DNA of 64,000 nucleotides, taken from CAZDDI01 sp964504195 (GTDB lineage: Bacteria > Chloroflexota > Anaerolineae > B4-G1 > SLSP01). Position numbers and translations under genes: made by a program. Below are positions 9,111-17,533 of this stretch, piece after piece (the stretch's first letter is position 1; each line of letters begins with the position of its first letter). The stretch covers positions 372,001-436,000 of the forward strand of contig CAZDDI010000001.1 in assembly GCA_964504195.1 (NCBI GenBank), written 5' to 3'. The notes under the pieces were generated by a model, which saw nothing but the letters and a program-made list of their open reading frames with translations, had not been told where the DNA came from and searched no databases.

Positions 9111-9503
9111 ATGAAACTCTCCAAATCACTCAAAGTATTGATTGGGCTTGTAACCACGTGGGTCGTTCTCTATCCACTGGCACTATGCGTCCTATGGTTT
9201 ACCATGTTCCCGCTGATGATGATATCGGGTAGCGAGCCTGACCCATTTTTCTTCATGCTCTTCGGGATTTTCATGCTCATCTCCATCGCGAGCTCCTTCA
9301 TCCAATGGGGCATGACCATCTTCTATCTGACTCACATTATCCTCAACCGCGAGGGTAGCGACATGGCGCGGGTATTGCTGGGCGTTGGCGCTTTCACACT
9401 ACCGTTCCTTGCCATGCCCTTTTACTACTTTATCTACATTTGGCCGGAGCAGCCGCCCGCCTGGGCTTTACGACAACCGCCGATTGAGAGGACCTGTGAC
9501 TGA
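9111..9503 (+). CDS. Small membrane protein, three to four TM segments
   Basis: I do not recognise this 130-aa protein. Hydrophobic segments lie at about 9-37, 47-72 and 85-108, with a Pro-rich tail. A perfect AAAGGAGG precedes the ATG. Its stop codon overlaps the start of the following heme-type membrane gene by one base (TGATG), so the two are probably translated together and may form a membrane pair. Confidence 0.65.
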   Translation: MKLSKSLKVLIGLVTTWVVLYPLALCVLWFTMFPLMMISGSEPDPFFFMLFGIFMLISIASSFIQWGMTIFYLTHIILNREGSDMARVLLGVGAFTLPFLAMPFYYFIYIWPEQPPAWALRQPPIERTCD

Positions 9504-10111
9504 TGAAAAAATCCACTAAACCCAACCCCACCCTGATGACTGCCGCCAGTCTGGGCATGGCTTTGCTATTAGTAATCCTGGTATTAGCACTAAGCGGCGT
9601 TGATAACCCCATGCGTGGCGTTATCCGTGCCGGGGCATTGTTGGCTTATTTGTGCGTCTTCCTGGCAAGTCTTTCAGCAATGTTTATAAAGGAAATCACC
9701 CAGCGCGTCGGGCAGTCGTTCATGAAGGTGCATCATACCTGGGTCGTCGCGGGTTTGGTAGCTATGGTGATTCATGCTACCCTATTTGCCTGGCAGATTA
9801 GCACGCCAACGGTCTTTATACCCACTTTCGACTCATTGGAAGTCTTCCTGCGTAACGGTGGACGCCTGGCATTAATCCTATTCGCCATCGCCACGCTGAC
9901 CGCCATATTCCGCGCCGCCATCGGCAAACACTGGAAGACACTGCACTGGCTCAACTATCTGGCTTTCTTCCTGGCAACCGCCCACGCCTGGCTTAGCGGA
10001 TCGAGTTTTATCGCCTGGCCGATGAAAGCACTCTCCGGGGCAATGGCGTTGACACTGCTCACGGTCTTTGTGCTCAAACGCGCGCGCAAGTCCAAGCGGC
10101 GCAAGCGGTAA
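9503..10111 (+). CDS. Ferric reductase-like / MsrQ-like transmembrane heme protein
   Basis: A 202-aa protein with about six membrane segments. His residues lie where the ferric-reductase-like transmembrane domain ligates b-type heme: KVHHTWVVAGLVAMVIHATLF in one helix pair and LHWLNYLAFFLATAHAW in another. Such domains pass electrons across the membrane, but no flavin or NAD domain is attached, so a partner would be needed. It is translationally coupled to the upstream small membrane protein. The C-terminus is very basic (KRARKSKRRKR). Identification rests on the His pattern and topology only. Confidence 0.65.
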   Translation: MKKSTKPNPTLMTAASLGMALLLVILVLALSGVDNPMRGVIRAGALLAYLCVFLASLSAMFIKEITQRVGQSFMKVHHTWVVAGLVAMVIHATLFAWQISTPTVFIPTFDSLEVFLRNGGRLALILFAIATLTAIFRAAIGKHWKTLHWLNYLAFFLATAHAWLSGSSFIAWPMKALSGAMALTLLTVFVLKRARKSKRRKR

Positions 10112-10120
10112 TCCGATGCC

Positions 10121-10957
10121 ATGTTCAGGAAATCCACTCCCCTGCTGAGCGCAGCAGGCCTCACGCTGGGCCTGTTGCTCGCCTTGTTTTTGTTGACCGG
10201 AAAAGCGGTCACGACCCCGACACTACGTCCATCCCAACACCAAACACTTACCACCACCTTAACCAACACTATCTATTTACCGCTGGTCTCCCGCCCTCTT
10301 GATGCCTGCTCGCCAATTCCAGGCGTCAGCTACGGGCAATTGAGCATTACCAACCAGCCCACCACCCTCCCCGCCGCAGACCACCCCGATATGAACCTCG
10401 CCCTGCGCGGCTACATCCCCACCAACGCACAACTGACCCTGATTGACGTAGGCGGCGACACCGACCCGCTCGCCCCCCAGCTCCACACGCTCTTTGCCAC
10501 ACCACAGCTGCCCACCTTCACCACTGCCTGGCAAGTCCACAATTGGGACTGGGGAACCATGTCGCGCAGCATCCCAATAGACTATCCCCCCGTCACCCTG
10601 CTGGGCATGGCGACCGCGCCCGGCGAAACCGTCCACGTCCCCGATAGCGGCTACGACATCCAATATGGCTACGACGCGCTGGTGCTCTACGCCAGCACCG
10701 AGCGCATCACCTTGCGCTACGGGCGCGAAGACCATCCCGGCCTAGGCTATGTCGTCCACATCGAGAATATCTGTGTTGAACCATCACTACTTGCACTCTA
10801 CGATTCTCTCAATGCCGCGGGACGCTGGGAACTACCCGCCGTTTACGGCGACCAGCCCATCGGGCGCGCCTGGACGGACACTGTCGCCGTTGCCGTGCGC
10901 GATTGGGGGACCTTTATGGATCCGCGCGTGCGCAAAGACTGGTGGAAGGAGTATTGA
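10121..10957 (+). CDS. Secreted protein with Thr-rich stem and IYLPLV motif
   Basis: A 278-aa exported protein. A signal peptide (about residues 5-28) is followed by a Thr-rich stretch and NTIYLPLVSRP, a motif I associate with Chloroflexota surface proteins. The mature part is beta-rich with a repeated GYDxxYGYDALVLY-like phrase and ALRGYIP. Residues 100-230 resemble sortase-associated or sortase-like proteins in layout, but I cannot identify the TLxTC catalytic motif. The only Cys after the signal are in DACSPIPG and NICVEP, which could form a disulphide. Function unknown. Confidence 0.6.
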   Translation: MFRKSTPLLSAAGLTLGLLLALFLLTGKAVTTPTLRPSQHQTLTTTLTNTIYLPLVSRPLDACSPIPGVSYGQLSITNQPTTLPAADHPDMNLALRGYIPTNAQLTLIDVGGDTDPLAPQLHTLFATPQLPTFTTAWQVHNWDWGTMSRSIPIDYPPVTLLGMATAPGETVHVPDSGYDIQYGYDALVLYASTERITLRYGREDHPGLGYVVHIENICVEPSLLALYDSLNAAGRWELPAVYGDQPIGRAWTDTVAVAVRDWGTFMDPRVRKDWWKEY

Positions 10958-11050
10958 TACTGCGTAATGCGTACTGCGTAACAAGATATTTTGGAATAGC
11001 CAATGATTTTCTTGCCCTTCTCATTCGCTATTCGCCATTCACTATTTGCG
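10958..11050. repeat. Intergenic repeat words (TACTGCGTAATGCG and ATTCGCCATTC types)
   Basis: The spacer holds TACTGCGTAATGCGTACTGC followed by ATTCGCTATTCGCCATTC. Both are words of the families found throughout the window and translated inside the lipid-synthase genes. Confidence 0.7.
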
Positions 11051-11059
11051 GAGGTTGCT

Positions 11060-12328
11060 ATGAAACGCTTATTACTGCTCTTGCTGGTATTGTTCCTGCC
11101 CGCCTGCGCGCCGCGCGGCGAAACGCCCACCGCAACTGAACCGCCTCCCACAGCCACACTGCCGCCCACACCCGCGCTGATCTACACCCCGCTACCCACC
11201 GATACGCCAACAACATTACCACCCACGCTCGAACCCACTCCGCTGCCGCCCACGGCCCAGCCCACGCTTCCCACACAACAAATCATCATCCACGCCCCGG
11301 TTCCCGGCGCGACCGTTACCGATGTAATCACGCTGCGCGGCTGGACGGCGCTCATGCCCTTCGAGGCAAACCTGGTGGTGCATATCTACGACGCTGCCGG
11401 GCAACTGGCCGTCGTCGCGCCGATTATGACGCAAGGGGAGTATGGCGCTCCGGCGACCATAGATGCGCGCATCGGCTTTGCCGGTCAGGCCGGCCCTGGG
11501 CGCATCGAAGTGCTCGACCTGAGCGCTGCCGATGGGAGCGTGCTAGCCCGCGCTACGGTCAATGTCACCTTCACTGGCGCGCCGGGCGGGGGTCTCATCG
11601 AAATCCCCGCTCCGCTGGAGAACGTCACCCTGCCGCTGCGCATCCTCGCGCGGGGCGGAACGCCCGGTCAGACCGTCCGCGCCACGCTTGCCTGGCAGCA
11701 TGAGGACGTGCAGCTCGCGCGCGACTTCACCCTGCTGCCCGGAAGCGACGGGCGCGGCCTGCTCATCGGCTTGCTCGATACGCCGGTGGGCGTCACCGTC
11801 CCGCCGTATGGCGGCCCGGCGCTGCTAGAAATCCACACGGCGGAAGGCGTGTTGCTGGCACGACAGTTCATCACCACGCTCTCCGCAGCGGATACGGCCA
11901 GCACCACCACTGTGACCGTCTACTGGGTCTACGGCGAGGAGGTGTTCCCGGAAACCGCGCTCGTGCCGCGCACCCCGCGCATCGGCGGTGCCGCGCTGGA
12001 AGTGCTGCTCTGGGGGCTGGCCCCTAACCAGTTGGGCGGCTTCCAGACGATGATCCCCGATCCTGAAGAGATCGCCACCTGGCCCGCGCGCCAACCGCCC
12101 TGGGGCGAGCGCGTGCGGCTGCTCGACCTCAGCATTGTGGACGGTATCGCCACGGCGAACTTCTCCGGCGAGCTGGCTTACTGGCGCGAGGACGGCGGGC
12201 ACGCGGGGGTTTCAATCCGCGCGCGGCTGATCCGGATGCAGATCGAGCAGACCTTGCTGCAATTCTCCACCGTCCGCCAGGTGCGCATCCTGGTAGATGG
12301 CACGCCAGAGCCGCTGTTGCAACCGTGA
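11060..12328 (+). CDS. Lipoprotein with Gmad2 and GerMN domains
   Basis: A 422-aa lipoprotein. The signal peptide ends in the lipobox LFLPAC, followed by a long Pro/Thr linker (about residues 25-90). Next is an Ig-like Gmad2 domain (IIIHAPVPGATVTDVITLRG, then FEANLVVHIYDAAGQ), a second beta domain, and a C-terminal GerMN domain (VTVYWVYGEEVFP, ALEVLLWGLAPNQ, LLDLSIVDGIATANFSGEL). These domains occur together in bacterial lipoproteins of unknown role, some linked to germination or cell-wall work. An upstream ATG at 11003 is in frame, but the lipobox and GGAGG fix the start at 11060. Confidence 0.82.
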   Translation: MKRLLLLLLVLFLPACAPRGETPTATEPPPTATLPPTPALIYTPLPTDTPTTLPPTLEPTPLPPTAQPTLPTQQIIIHAPVPGATVTDVITLRGWTALMPFEANLVVHIYDAAGQLAVVAPIMTQGEYGAPATIDARIGFAGQAGPGRIEVLDLSAADGSVLARATVNVTFTGAPGGGLIEIPAPLENVTLPLRILARGGTPGQTVRATLAWQHEDVQLARDFTLLPGSDGRGLLIGLLDTPVGVTVPPYGGPALLEIHTAEGVLLARQFITTLSAADTASTTTVTVYWVYGEEVFPETALVPRTPRIGGAALEVLLWGLAPNQLGGFQTMIPDPEEIATWPARQPPWGERVRLLDLSIVDGIATANFSGELAYWREDGGHAGVSIRARLIRMQIEQTLLQFSTVRQVRILVDGTPEPLLQP

Positions 12329-12395
12329 AAGGGCGAGAGAGCGCGCGCGCGATCAGTCACACAGTACGCCAGTCAAAATCAAATCCTCAAAAAGC

Positions 12396-12424
12396 TTGAC
12401 ATAGAACAAAGGTTCTGCTATAAT
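12396..12424 (+). promoter_or_regulatory. lexA promoter with embedded SOS (LexA) box
   Basis: TTGACA (12396-12401), 17 bases and TATAAT (12419-12424) form a consensus promoter. Between the two boxes lies the perfect dyad AGAAC-AAAG-GTTCT (12403-12416), matching the GAAC-N4-GTTC operator known for Gram-positive-type LexA. Bound LexA would block RNA polymerase directly, so lexA should repress itself. Confidence 0.88.
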
Positions 12425-12472
12425 TGGGATAAGTTGGGATATTGAAGACTTATCGCAAATGAGGAGGCGACC

Positions 12473-13105
12473 ATGAACGACGTACTACCCGAACGGCAAC
12501 AACGGATTCTGGATTTTATCCGCGATTTTATCGCTGAGAACACCTACCCGCCTACCGTGCGGGAGATTGGTAAGGGTATCAACGTCAAATCCACCTCACT
12601 CGTCACCTATTATCTGGAGCGCCTGGAAGAACGAGGACTCCTCACCCGCGACCGCGACGTATCACGCGGCATTCGGCTGGCAGAGGGGCTGGTGGATTTC
12701 TTCGGGCCGGAGACCATCTCCATCCCCTACCTGGGCTACATCGTAGCGGGCGAGCCGTTGCCGGTGGATACGCTCACGCAGGAGACGGTAGAGCTCAACC
12801 GCGCGCTGTTTGGCCGCGACGTGGCCGACCTGTACGCGCTTACGGTGCAGGGTGAATCCATGATTGATGCACTGGTCAATGATGGCGATCTCATCATCCT
12901 TCGCCACCAGGAGCGCGTGGAGAACGGCGAGATGGCCGCTGTGTGGCTCATCGAGCGCGGCGAAACCACGCTCAAGAAAGTCTATTACGAAGGCCACCAG
13001 GTGCGCCTACAACCGGCCAACCCTACCATGTCTGCGTTCTATGTTCCGGCGGATCAGGTGCAGGTACAGGGTAAGGTCGTGATGATCGTGCGGCAGATGG
13101 AATAA
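12473..13105 (+). CDS. lexA: SOS repressor LexA
   Basis: A 210-aa LexA. It has an N-terminal winged helix (residues 1-65; TVREIGKGINVKSTSLVTYYLERLEE) and a C-terminal S24 peptidase-like domain with the self-cleavage bond Ala92-Gly93 in YIVAGEP, Ser129 in GESMID and Lys168 in TTLKKV. All catalytic elements are present. GAGGAGG precedes the ATG. The promoter carries its own operator. No other SOS gene is next to it, and I did not exhaustively search the rest of the window for further boxes. Confidence 0.96.
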   Translation: MNDVLPERQQRILDFIRDFIAENTYPPTVREIGKGINVKSTSLVTYYLERLEERGLLTRDRDVSRGIRLAEGLVDFFGPETISIPYLGYIVAGEPLPVDTLTQETVELNRALFGRDVADLYALTVQGESMIDALVNDGDLIILRHQERVENGEMAAVWLIERGETTLKKVYYEGHQVRLQPANPTMSAFYVPADQVQVQGKVVMIVRQME

Positions 13106-13192
13106 TCGCACCTTTGCGACGGTTGGCAAGCCACAGCTGAATCCAAAAACAAGGGTTTTAAATGCAATGTAGAATTTGGAAAGGAGCGAGCC

Positions 13193-13606
13193 ATGCCGCA
13201 AGTTGAACTTACCGAGATTCTCGCCGTTTTTAGAGATATACTGAATTGGGCGTTTCTGATTTCCGCAGTCCTAGGAGTAGTATTCTGGACCGCTTACGGA
13301 ATCAGACTTAGCCACCTGAGCACATTCAGCTTCTTTCTCACAAGCGGATTGGTTCAAGCATTGGCCTATTGCTTAGCTCTTTCTCTTTTCTTCTTCGTCC
13401 CAACACTGTTTGTGTATGCTGTTGTCGGTGCTTCCCTTCTCAACATCCCGGTAATTCTCTTCTGGCAGGTTGTGCAGGCAGAGCAAGTTAGAAAAGCTCA
13501 TCCCTCAAAATGGCAAGAATGGATAACCATAGCCGGGCAGATTAAAGCCGCTAGTTTCTGGGATAGAGTGTTCCTTCGTTTTGGTGAAGCTCTGATGAGG
13601 GGATAG
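13193..13606 (+). CDS. Small membrane protein of unknown function
   Basis: A 137-aa protein with three hydrophobic segments (about residues 15-36, 43-65 and 68-92) and a basic amphipathic C-terminal third. AAAGGAG precedes the ATG. No family is recognised. It lies between lexA and a gene-free structured region. Confidence 0.55.
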   Translation: MPQVELTEILAVFRDILNWAFLISAVLGVVFWTAYGIRLSHLSTFSFFLTSGLVQALAYCLALSLFFFVPTLFVYAVVGASLLNIPVILFWQVVQAEQVRKAHPSKWQEWITIAGQIKAASFWDRVFLRFGEALMRG

Positions 13607-13639
13607 CACATACAGATTCTCAACGCTCTACAGTTAGGT

Positions 13640-13814
13640 TAGGCTATGGCGCAGCCCAACACCGCTTGCAGGCGCTGCCGTTTCGCGGCTTTGCATCGGG
13701 GTGCGGTTTGGTTGTGTGCGGAGGCTTGAATTGATGGTCTCAACGAGTAACTCGCGACGCGGCTGAAGCAAAACGTTATACAGACCGGGCATCCTATGGA
13801 TGCCCGGTTTTTTT
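13640..13814 (+). ncRNA. Candidate small structured RNA ending in an intrinsic terminator
   Basis: No reading frame with a ribosome binding site is present, yet the stretch ends in a textbook terminator. Upstream are potential hairpins: GCCG-TTT-CGCGGC type near 13677-13691 and CGAG-TAA-CTCG at 13744-13754. No match to tmRNA, RNase P RNA, SRP RNA or a known riboswitch core could be recognised. The 5' end is uncertain; it could instead be the 3' tail of the preceding gene's transcript. Confidence 0.4.
13784..13814 (+). terminator. Strong intrinsic terminator
   Basis: An 11-bp perfect stem ACCGGGCATCC / GGATGCCCGGT with loop TAT, followed by seven T. Confidence 0.93.
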
Positions 13815-13851
13815 GTACCCACGATAACGAGAATTTCCAGAGAGGGTTAGA

Positions 13852-13941
13852 GCGAGGCAATCCCCGGCAGGTCCAACATGGGCAGATTCGCTGGCTATGC
13901 AAAAGGCCTGGTCGAGTTGGAGGAAGCCAGGATTGCCTCGC
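13852..13941. other. Long nested hairpin, candidate structured RNA or palindromic element
   Basis: The outer arms GCGAGGCAATCC (13852-13863) and GGATTGCCTCGC (13930-13941) are exact complements 66 bases apart. Inside, CCAAC (13873-13877) pairs with GTTGG (13916-13920), and GGC/GCC pairs close an inner loop. Nested complementarity of this kind suggests selection on RNA structure or a small palindromic element. It is not translated. Confidence 0.55.
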
Positions 13942-14025
13942 CCGAACGTATATTTGAGAGCCTAAGAAATTAAATATCAACCTTAAAATATACAACTTCA
14001 TACCTTGATATTATCAAGTTACTAC

Positions 14026-14054
14026 TTGACTTTTAAGGAGTATTATGCTAGAAT
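14026..14054 (+). promoter_or_regulatory. Sigma-70-type promoter
   Basis: TTGACT (14026-14031), 17 bases and TAGAAT (14049-14054). This lies 44 bases before the DUF4097-type gene and supports the start at 14098 rather than the longer frame from 14005. Confidence 0.7.
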
Positions 14055-14097
14055 AATTAAGATTATGAAGTTTCAACATAAAAATAAGGAGATTGAC

Positions 14098-15162
14098 ATG
14101 AACGAGAGCGAGCAGGCACATACAGAAACGCGCACCGTCCCGCTGGGGCCAGCGCAAGCAGTGGATGCGAAAATCCGCATGGGATGGGGAAAGGCGAGGG
14201 TGGCAGGCGGCGCAGAGGCGTTGCTCGAAGCCGCGTTTACCTACAGCGAACCGGCATGGCAGCCCGAAATCAGCTATACGGATACGGACGAGCGGGGCGA
14301 GCTCGTGGTGCGCCAGCCGGATGAGCACCGGCTGGGTACGCGCCTGTGTGACGCGCAGTACGAGTGGGACTTGCGCTTCAACAACCGTGTGGCGCTGGCG
14401 TTGGATATCAAACTCGGCGCGGGCGATGCTAACCTGGAGCTGGGCGACCTCAGCCTCACGCGGCTTGTCACCCGTGTGGGCAGTGGCGATATCCGCGCGG
14501 CACTGCCTAATGGCTCGGACGCGCTGGAAGAAATCACGCTCCACGCGGCCAGTGGCAATGTGACCCTGGAGCTCGCTGGCGAGCACGCCGCGCTGCGCCG
14601 TATCCGCATCGAGACCGCCAGCGGCAAGATCGCGCTCACGGCACATGGCGATTTCCCCGCGTTGACCGAGGTCGTCATCACCTCAGCCAGCGGCGATGTG
14701 GCGATAGAAGCCGATGGGACATTTGCGGCGCTGGCAAAGACGCACCTCAAGAACGTCAGCGGGAAGCTGCGCGGCGAGCTGGCGGGCTGCTACCCGGCGC
14801 TGACCGCACTCGGCATGACAACCGTAAGCGGCAAAGCCGAACTGGTCTTGCCGGGTGACTATCCGGTGCTAGAAAGACTCGACTTCAACGGTGTCAGCGG
14901 ATTGCTAAAGGCGCAACTGACCGGCGCATTCGCGCCTGCGTTGACGGGCAATCTCAAATTGACCTCCGGGTGCTTTGATGTGGGCGTGCCTGCGACCCGG
15001 AACGTCTCCGCGAAATCTGTCTCCATCAGCGGCAACGTCAACGCCCCAGGGTTCACGCACGAGGGCAATCACTACATCCACCGCGCCACGGAGGATGCGG
15101 AGACAATGGCCTTCGACATCAAAAGCGTCAGCGGCAACGTCGAACTGCGTCTGCTGGCGTGA
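14098..15162 (+). CDS. DUF4097/toastrack-type beta-repeat protein
   Basis: A 354-aa protein without signal peptide or TM segment. After an N-terminal part (residues 1-95) it consists of repeating beta strands with the recurring phrase SGN/SGK/SGD plus V-x-L-x-L (ASGNVTLEL, ASGKIALTA, ASGDVAIEA, VSGKLRGEL, VSGKAELVL, VSGLLKAQL, VSGNVELRL) about every 24-28 residues. This is the pattern of DUF4097-type putative adhesin and LiaF-like toastrack beta-helices. Molecular role is unknown; relatives occur near envelope-stress genes. Aligned AAGGAG supports the ATG. The MFS gene follows after 32 bases. Confidence 0.75.
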   Translation: MNESEQAHTETRTVPLGPAQAVDAKIRMGWGKARVAGGAEALLEAAFTYSEPAWQPEISYTDTDERGELVVRQPDEHRLGTRLCDAQYEWDLRFNNRVALALDIKLGAGDANLELGDLSLTRLVTRVGSGDIRAALPNGSDALEEITLHAASGNVTLELAGEHAALRRIRIETASGKIALTAHGDFPALTEVVITSASGDVAIEADGTFAALAKTHLKNVSGKLRGELAGCYPALTALGMTTVSGKAELVLPGDYPVLERLDFNGVSGLLKAQLTGAFAPALTGNLKLTSGCFDVGVPATRNVSAKSVSISGNVNAPGFTHEGNHYIHRATEDAETMAFDIKSVSGNVELRLLA

Positions 15163-15194
15163 TCTATGCGGCACAGGCCGCGAAAGGATACACC

Positions 15195-16481
15195 ATGAAA
15201 CCGCAAAAACAACGGTTGCTTTCTCCCCGCTTGTTGCTGTTTATGGGAACGATGATCCTGGCGAACATCGCTGCACAGATGATCTTCCCACTGGAATCGC
15301 TCTATGTGCAAGAGCTAGGCGCGAATGTCGAGCAGATTGGGATGTTCTTCACTGTTGCAGCGCTGGCTCCGCTCTTGCTCCAAATCATCGGCGGCTGGGT
15401 CTCGGATTCAGTCGGGCGGCTGCAAGCCATCGCCATCGGCAGCATCGCCGGAACCCTCTCATACATCTTCTACCTGCTGGCTCCCTCGTGGCAATGGCTG
15501 CTGCCCTCTTCGATGCTTAATGCGATGGCGGTGGCATTCGTCGCACCGAGCTTTCAGGCGTTTGTGGCGGAAGAATCCACGCCGGAGACACGCGGACGCG
15601 TGTACGGTGTCACCAGCACGCTCTACATGGTCGTCAACATCATCGGCCCGCTACTGGGCGGCGCAACGGCACAGGGGTTCAGCTTCAAGACGATGTATCT
15701 CATCGCCGGCAGCTTCTACGCAACGGCGGCAGTGGTGCGGGTGTTGATGGCGCGGCGCGCGCGGCAGGTCGCCCACGAGCAAGCGCAGAACGGCCATGCT
15801 GAACCGCCGCCCGCCCCCAGTTTTGCGGGCTTAAAGAAAAGCGTCGCTGCCATGTTTGGGCTGCTCACGGCGGGCGGCATACTCACCTGGATCTTCATCT
15901 CTGATGGCGTGCGCGACATCGCATTCAGCCTCATCGGGCGGCTGGTGCCCATCTACCTGCAAGACATCGCCGGGCTGGATTTGATGCAAATCAGCGTACT
16001 GCAATCGCTCACGGCCATCGTCGCCATGGCGTTTATGATGCCCGCCGGGTGGCTGGCCGATAAGAAAGGGGAGCGCGTGGGTATCGTGGGCGGCTTCAGC
16101 CTGATTTCGATTGGGTGGTTCATCTTCATCGGCGCGGGCAATTTCTGGCAGTTTGCCGTATCGCGGGTCATCATCGGCAGCGGCTGGGCGCTCATTGACC
16201 CGGCTTACAGCTCGCTGATCTCCAAAGTGGTGCCGGAGAAGCTACGTGGCATCGCGTTCGGGCTTTTCTCGACCAGCCTGGGCATCATCTCGCTGCCCGC
16301 GCCCTGGATCGGTGCGCGTCTGTGGAACACGTTCGGCCCTACTTACGCATTCTATGTGCCGCTGATTGCCATGCTCGCCATGCTGCCGGTGATGTGGTTC
16401 AAGTTCAAACTGCCGCAGCAGCAGGAAGCCAAAGCGAGCACCCCTCTGGTTCCCACGCCCGTAGCAGTAAGAGTGGATTAA
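15195..16481 (+). CDS. MFS transporter
   Basis: A 428-aa major facilitator with 12 predicted membrane segments and a cytoplasmic loop after TM6 (ARRARQVAHEQAQNGHAE). The loop 2-3 motif is GGWVSDSVGR and its repeat in the second half is AGWLADKKGERVG, both variants of the GxLaDrxGrr signature. This type covers drug/H+ antiporters and other exporters; the substrate cannot be told. The ATG at 15195 has AAGGA upstream. It is probably co-transcribed with the DUF4097-type gene. Confidence 0.85.
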   Translation: MKPQKQRLLSPRLLLFMGTMILANIAAQMIFPLESLYVQELGANVEQIGMFFTVAALAPLLLQIIGGWVSDSVGRLQAIAIGSIAGTLSYIFYLLAPSWQWLLPSSMLNAMAVAFVAPSFQAFVAEESTPETRGRVYGVTSTLYMVVNIIGPLLGGATAQGFSFKTMYLIAGSFYATAAVVRVLMARRARQVAHEQAQNGHAEPPPAPSFAGLKKSVAAMFGLLTAGGILTWIFISDGVRDIAFSLIGRLVPIYLQDIAGLDLMQISVLQSLTAIVAMAFMMPAGWLADKKGERVGIVGGFSLISIGWFIFIGAGNFWQFAVSRVIIGSGWALIDPAYSSLISKVVPEKLRGIAFGLFSTSLGIISLPAPWIGARLWNTFGPTYAFYVPLIAMLAMLPVMWFKFKLPQQQEAKASTPLVPTPVAVRVD

Positions 16482-16530
16482 CAGCCATGTAAAGCAATGG
16501 GGCTTGGCAATCCACATAACCGTTAAATTT

Positions 16531-16579
16531 CCTGAAAAAACACACCCGCCGCCGGAGGTGATCAATCTCCGGCGGCGGG
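16531..16579. terminator. Bidirectional hairpin terminator
   Basis: A 13-bp perfect stem CCCGCCGCCGGAG / CTCCGGCGGCGGG with a 9-base loop (16545-16579). On the minus strand it is followed by TTTTTT, so it mainly terminates the two small minus-strand membrane genes. It also lies at the end of the plus-strand MFS gene. Confidence 0.85.
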
Positions 16580-16621
16580 GAGCTTACTTATCGTCTAAAG
16601 TTATAGGTCTGTATCGTGCGA

Positions 16622-16861
16622 TTACATCTGTTGCGAAAGTGCGCTGATAATCATGCTGAGAACAATGAGCGCACTCCACGCGATCATGATATTTTTGATA
16701 TCCAGTTCCTTATGCTTCTGCCAGCCCCAGACAAACGTATAGAGCGCGCAGATAAGGCCCAGGATCCCTTTGCCAACGCCCTCAATTTGGAAAAGTTTGA
16801 TGAGGACAATCACGAACAAAACAAACGTAGCAAGACCTGAAATTATGGACAAAACTCCCAT
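16622..16861 (-). CDS. Small membrane protein, 79 aa
   Basis: Two to three hydrophobic segments (about 5-27, 30-48 and 55-76) around a short polar stretch QKHKELDIKN. AAAGGAG precedes the ATG. It follows a DUF2752 gene by 41 bases on the same strand, a common arrangement with small TM2/DUF4870-like proteins. Function unknown. Confidence 0.6.
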   Translation of the reverse strand: MGVLSIISGLATFVLFVIVLIKLFQIEGVGKGILGLICALYTFVWGWQKHKELDIKNIMIAWSALIVLSMIISALSQQM

Positions 16862-16902
16862 ATCACTACTCCTTTGTTATTGATAACTTGAACCTAATGA
16901 TG

Positions 16903-17340
16903 TTATACCATTCCGAACAACCGTAGTCCCCAATAGACGATAAGACCTAACAATGCAAACATTACAATTCCAGTACGCTGTTCTAATAGCGCAAGCCTAG
17001 AAATCACCCCTTGACGTAGCTGCCCAGGCAACAAGGATATTACAGCCATCAATATAAACGCTACGAAAAAAACAGGGGCGAAAGCATGTGTGGAAAGTGC
17101 CTCAGTCCATTTCCCTTGAATCAGTAAAAGCAATGCAGTACTTAACCCACACCCAGGGCAAGGGATTCCCAAAACTGCCTTGATGGGACATTGCCACACA
17201 TTCCATCCAATCGCGACAAATCCCAATTGTAACACAGCGATACCTATTAACGAGAATGTAACCGTTCGGCTCTCCAATAAGGAAGCTAAAAGAGCACGAA
17301 ACAACTGCTCTTTGATCCAGATATGGATCTTCCTACTCAT
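16903..17340 (-). CDS. DUF2752 membrane protein
   Basis: A 145-aa membrane protein with three to four TM segments and the DUF2752 hallmark PCPGCGLSTALLLLIQGKW preceded by CPIKAVLGI. The Cys pair in CPGC is invariant in the family, whose role is unknown. A GTG at 17349 is in frame; the ATG at 17340 is better placed behind AGGGG. Probably an operon with the 79-aa gene. Confidence 0.83.
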   Translation of the reverse strand: MSRKIHIWIKEQLFRALLASLLESRTVTFSLIGIAVLQLGFVAIGWNVWQCPIKAVLGIPCPGCGLSTALLLLIQGKWTEALSTHAFAPVFFVAFILMAVISLLPGQLRQGVISRLALLEQRTGIVMFALLGLIVYWGLRLFGMV

Positions 17341-17533
17341 TATTACCACCCCTTACGCAGGAGAAACCAACTCGCATATTCCAATTATTGTAAGTGAGTT
17401 TCGCACAAATGTCAAAGTTTCGCACCCGTTGCATGAGACCTGAGTAAGGCTAGGATTGTTCATCCGTGGCCCATTTCTTTCACTTCCCAGGGAAAATGCT
17501 CAATACAAATTGTACTCCTAGTCAATCTCAAGA

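Noticed and set aside
10121..10957. Class E/F sortase
   Set aside because: Layout is suggestive, but no TLxTC catalytic motif with downstream Arg was found; left as a secreted protein of unknown function.
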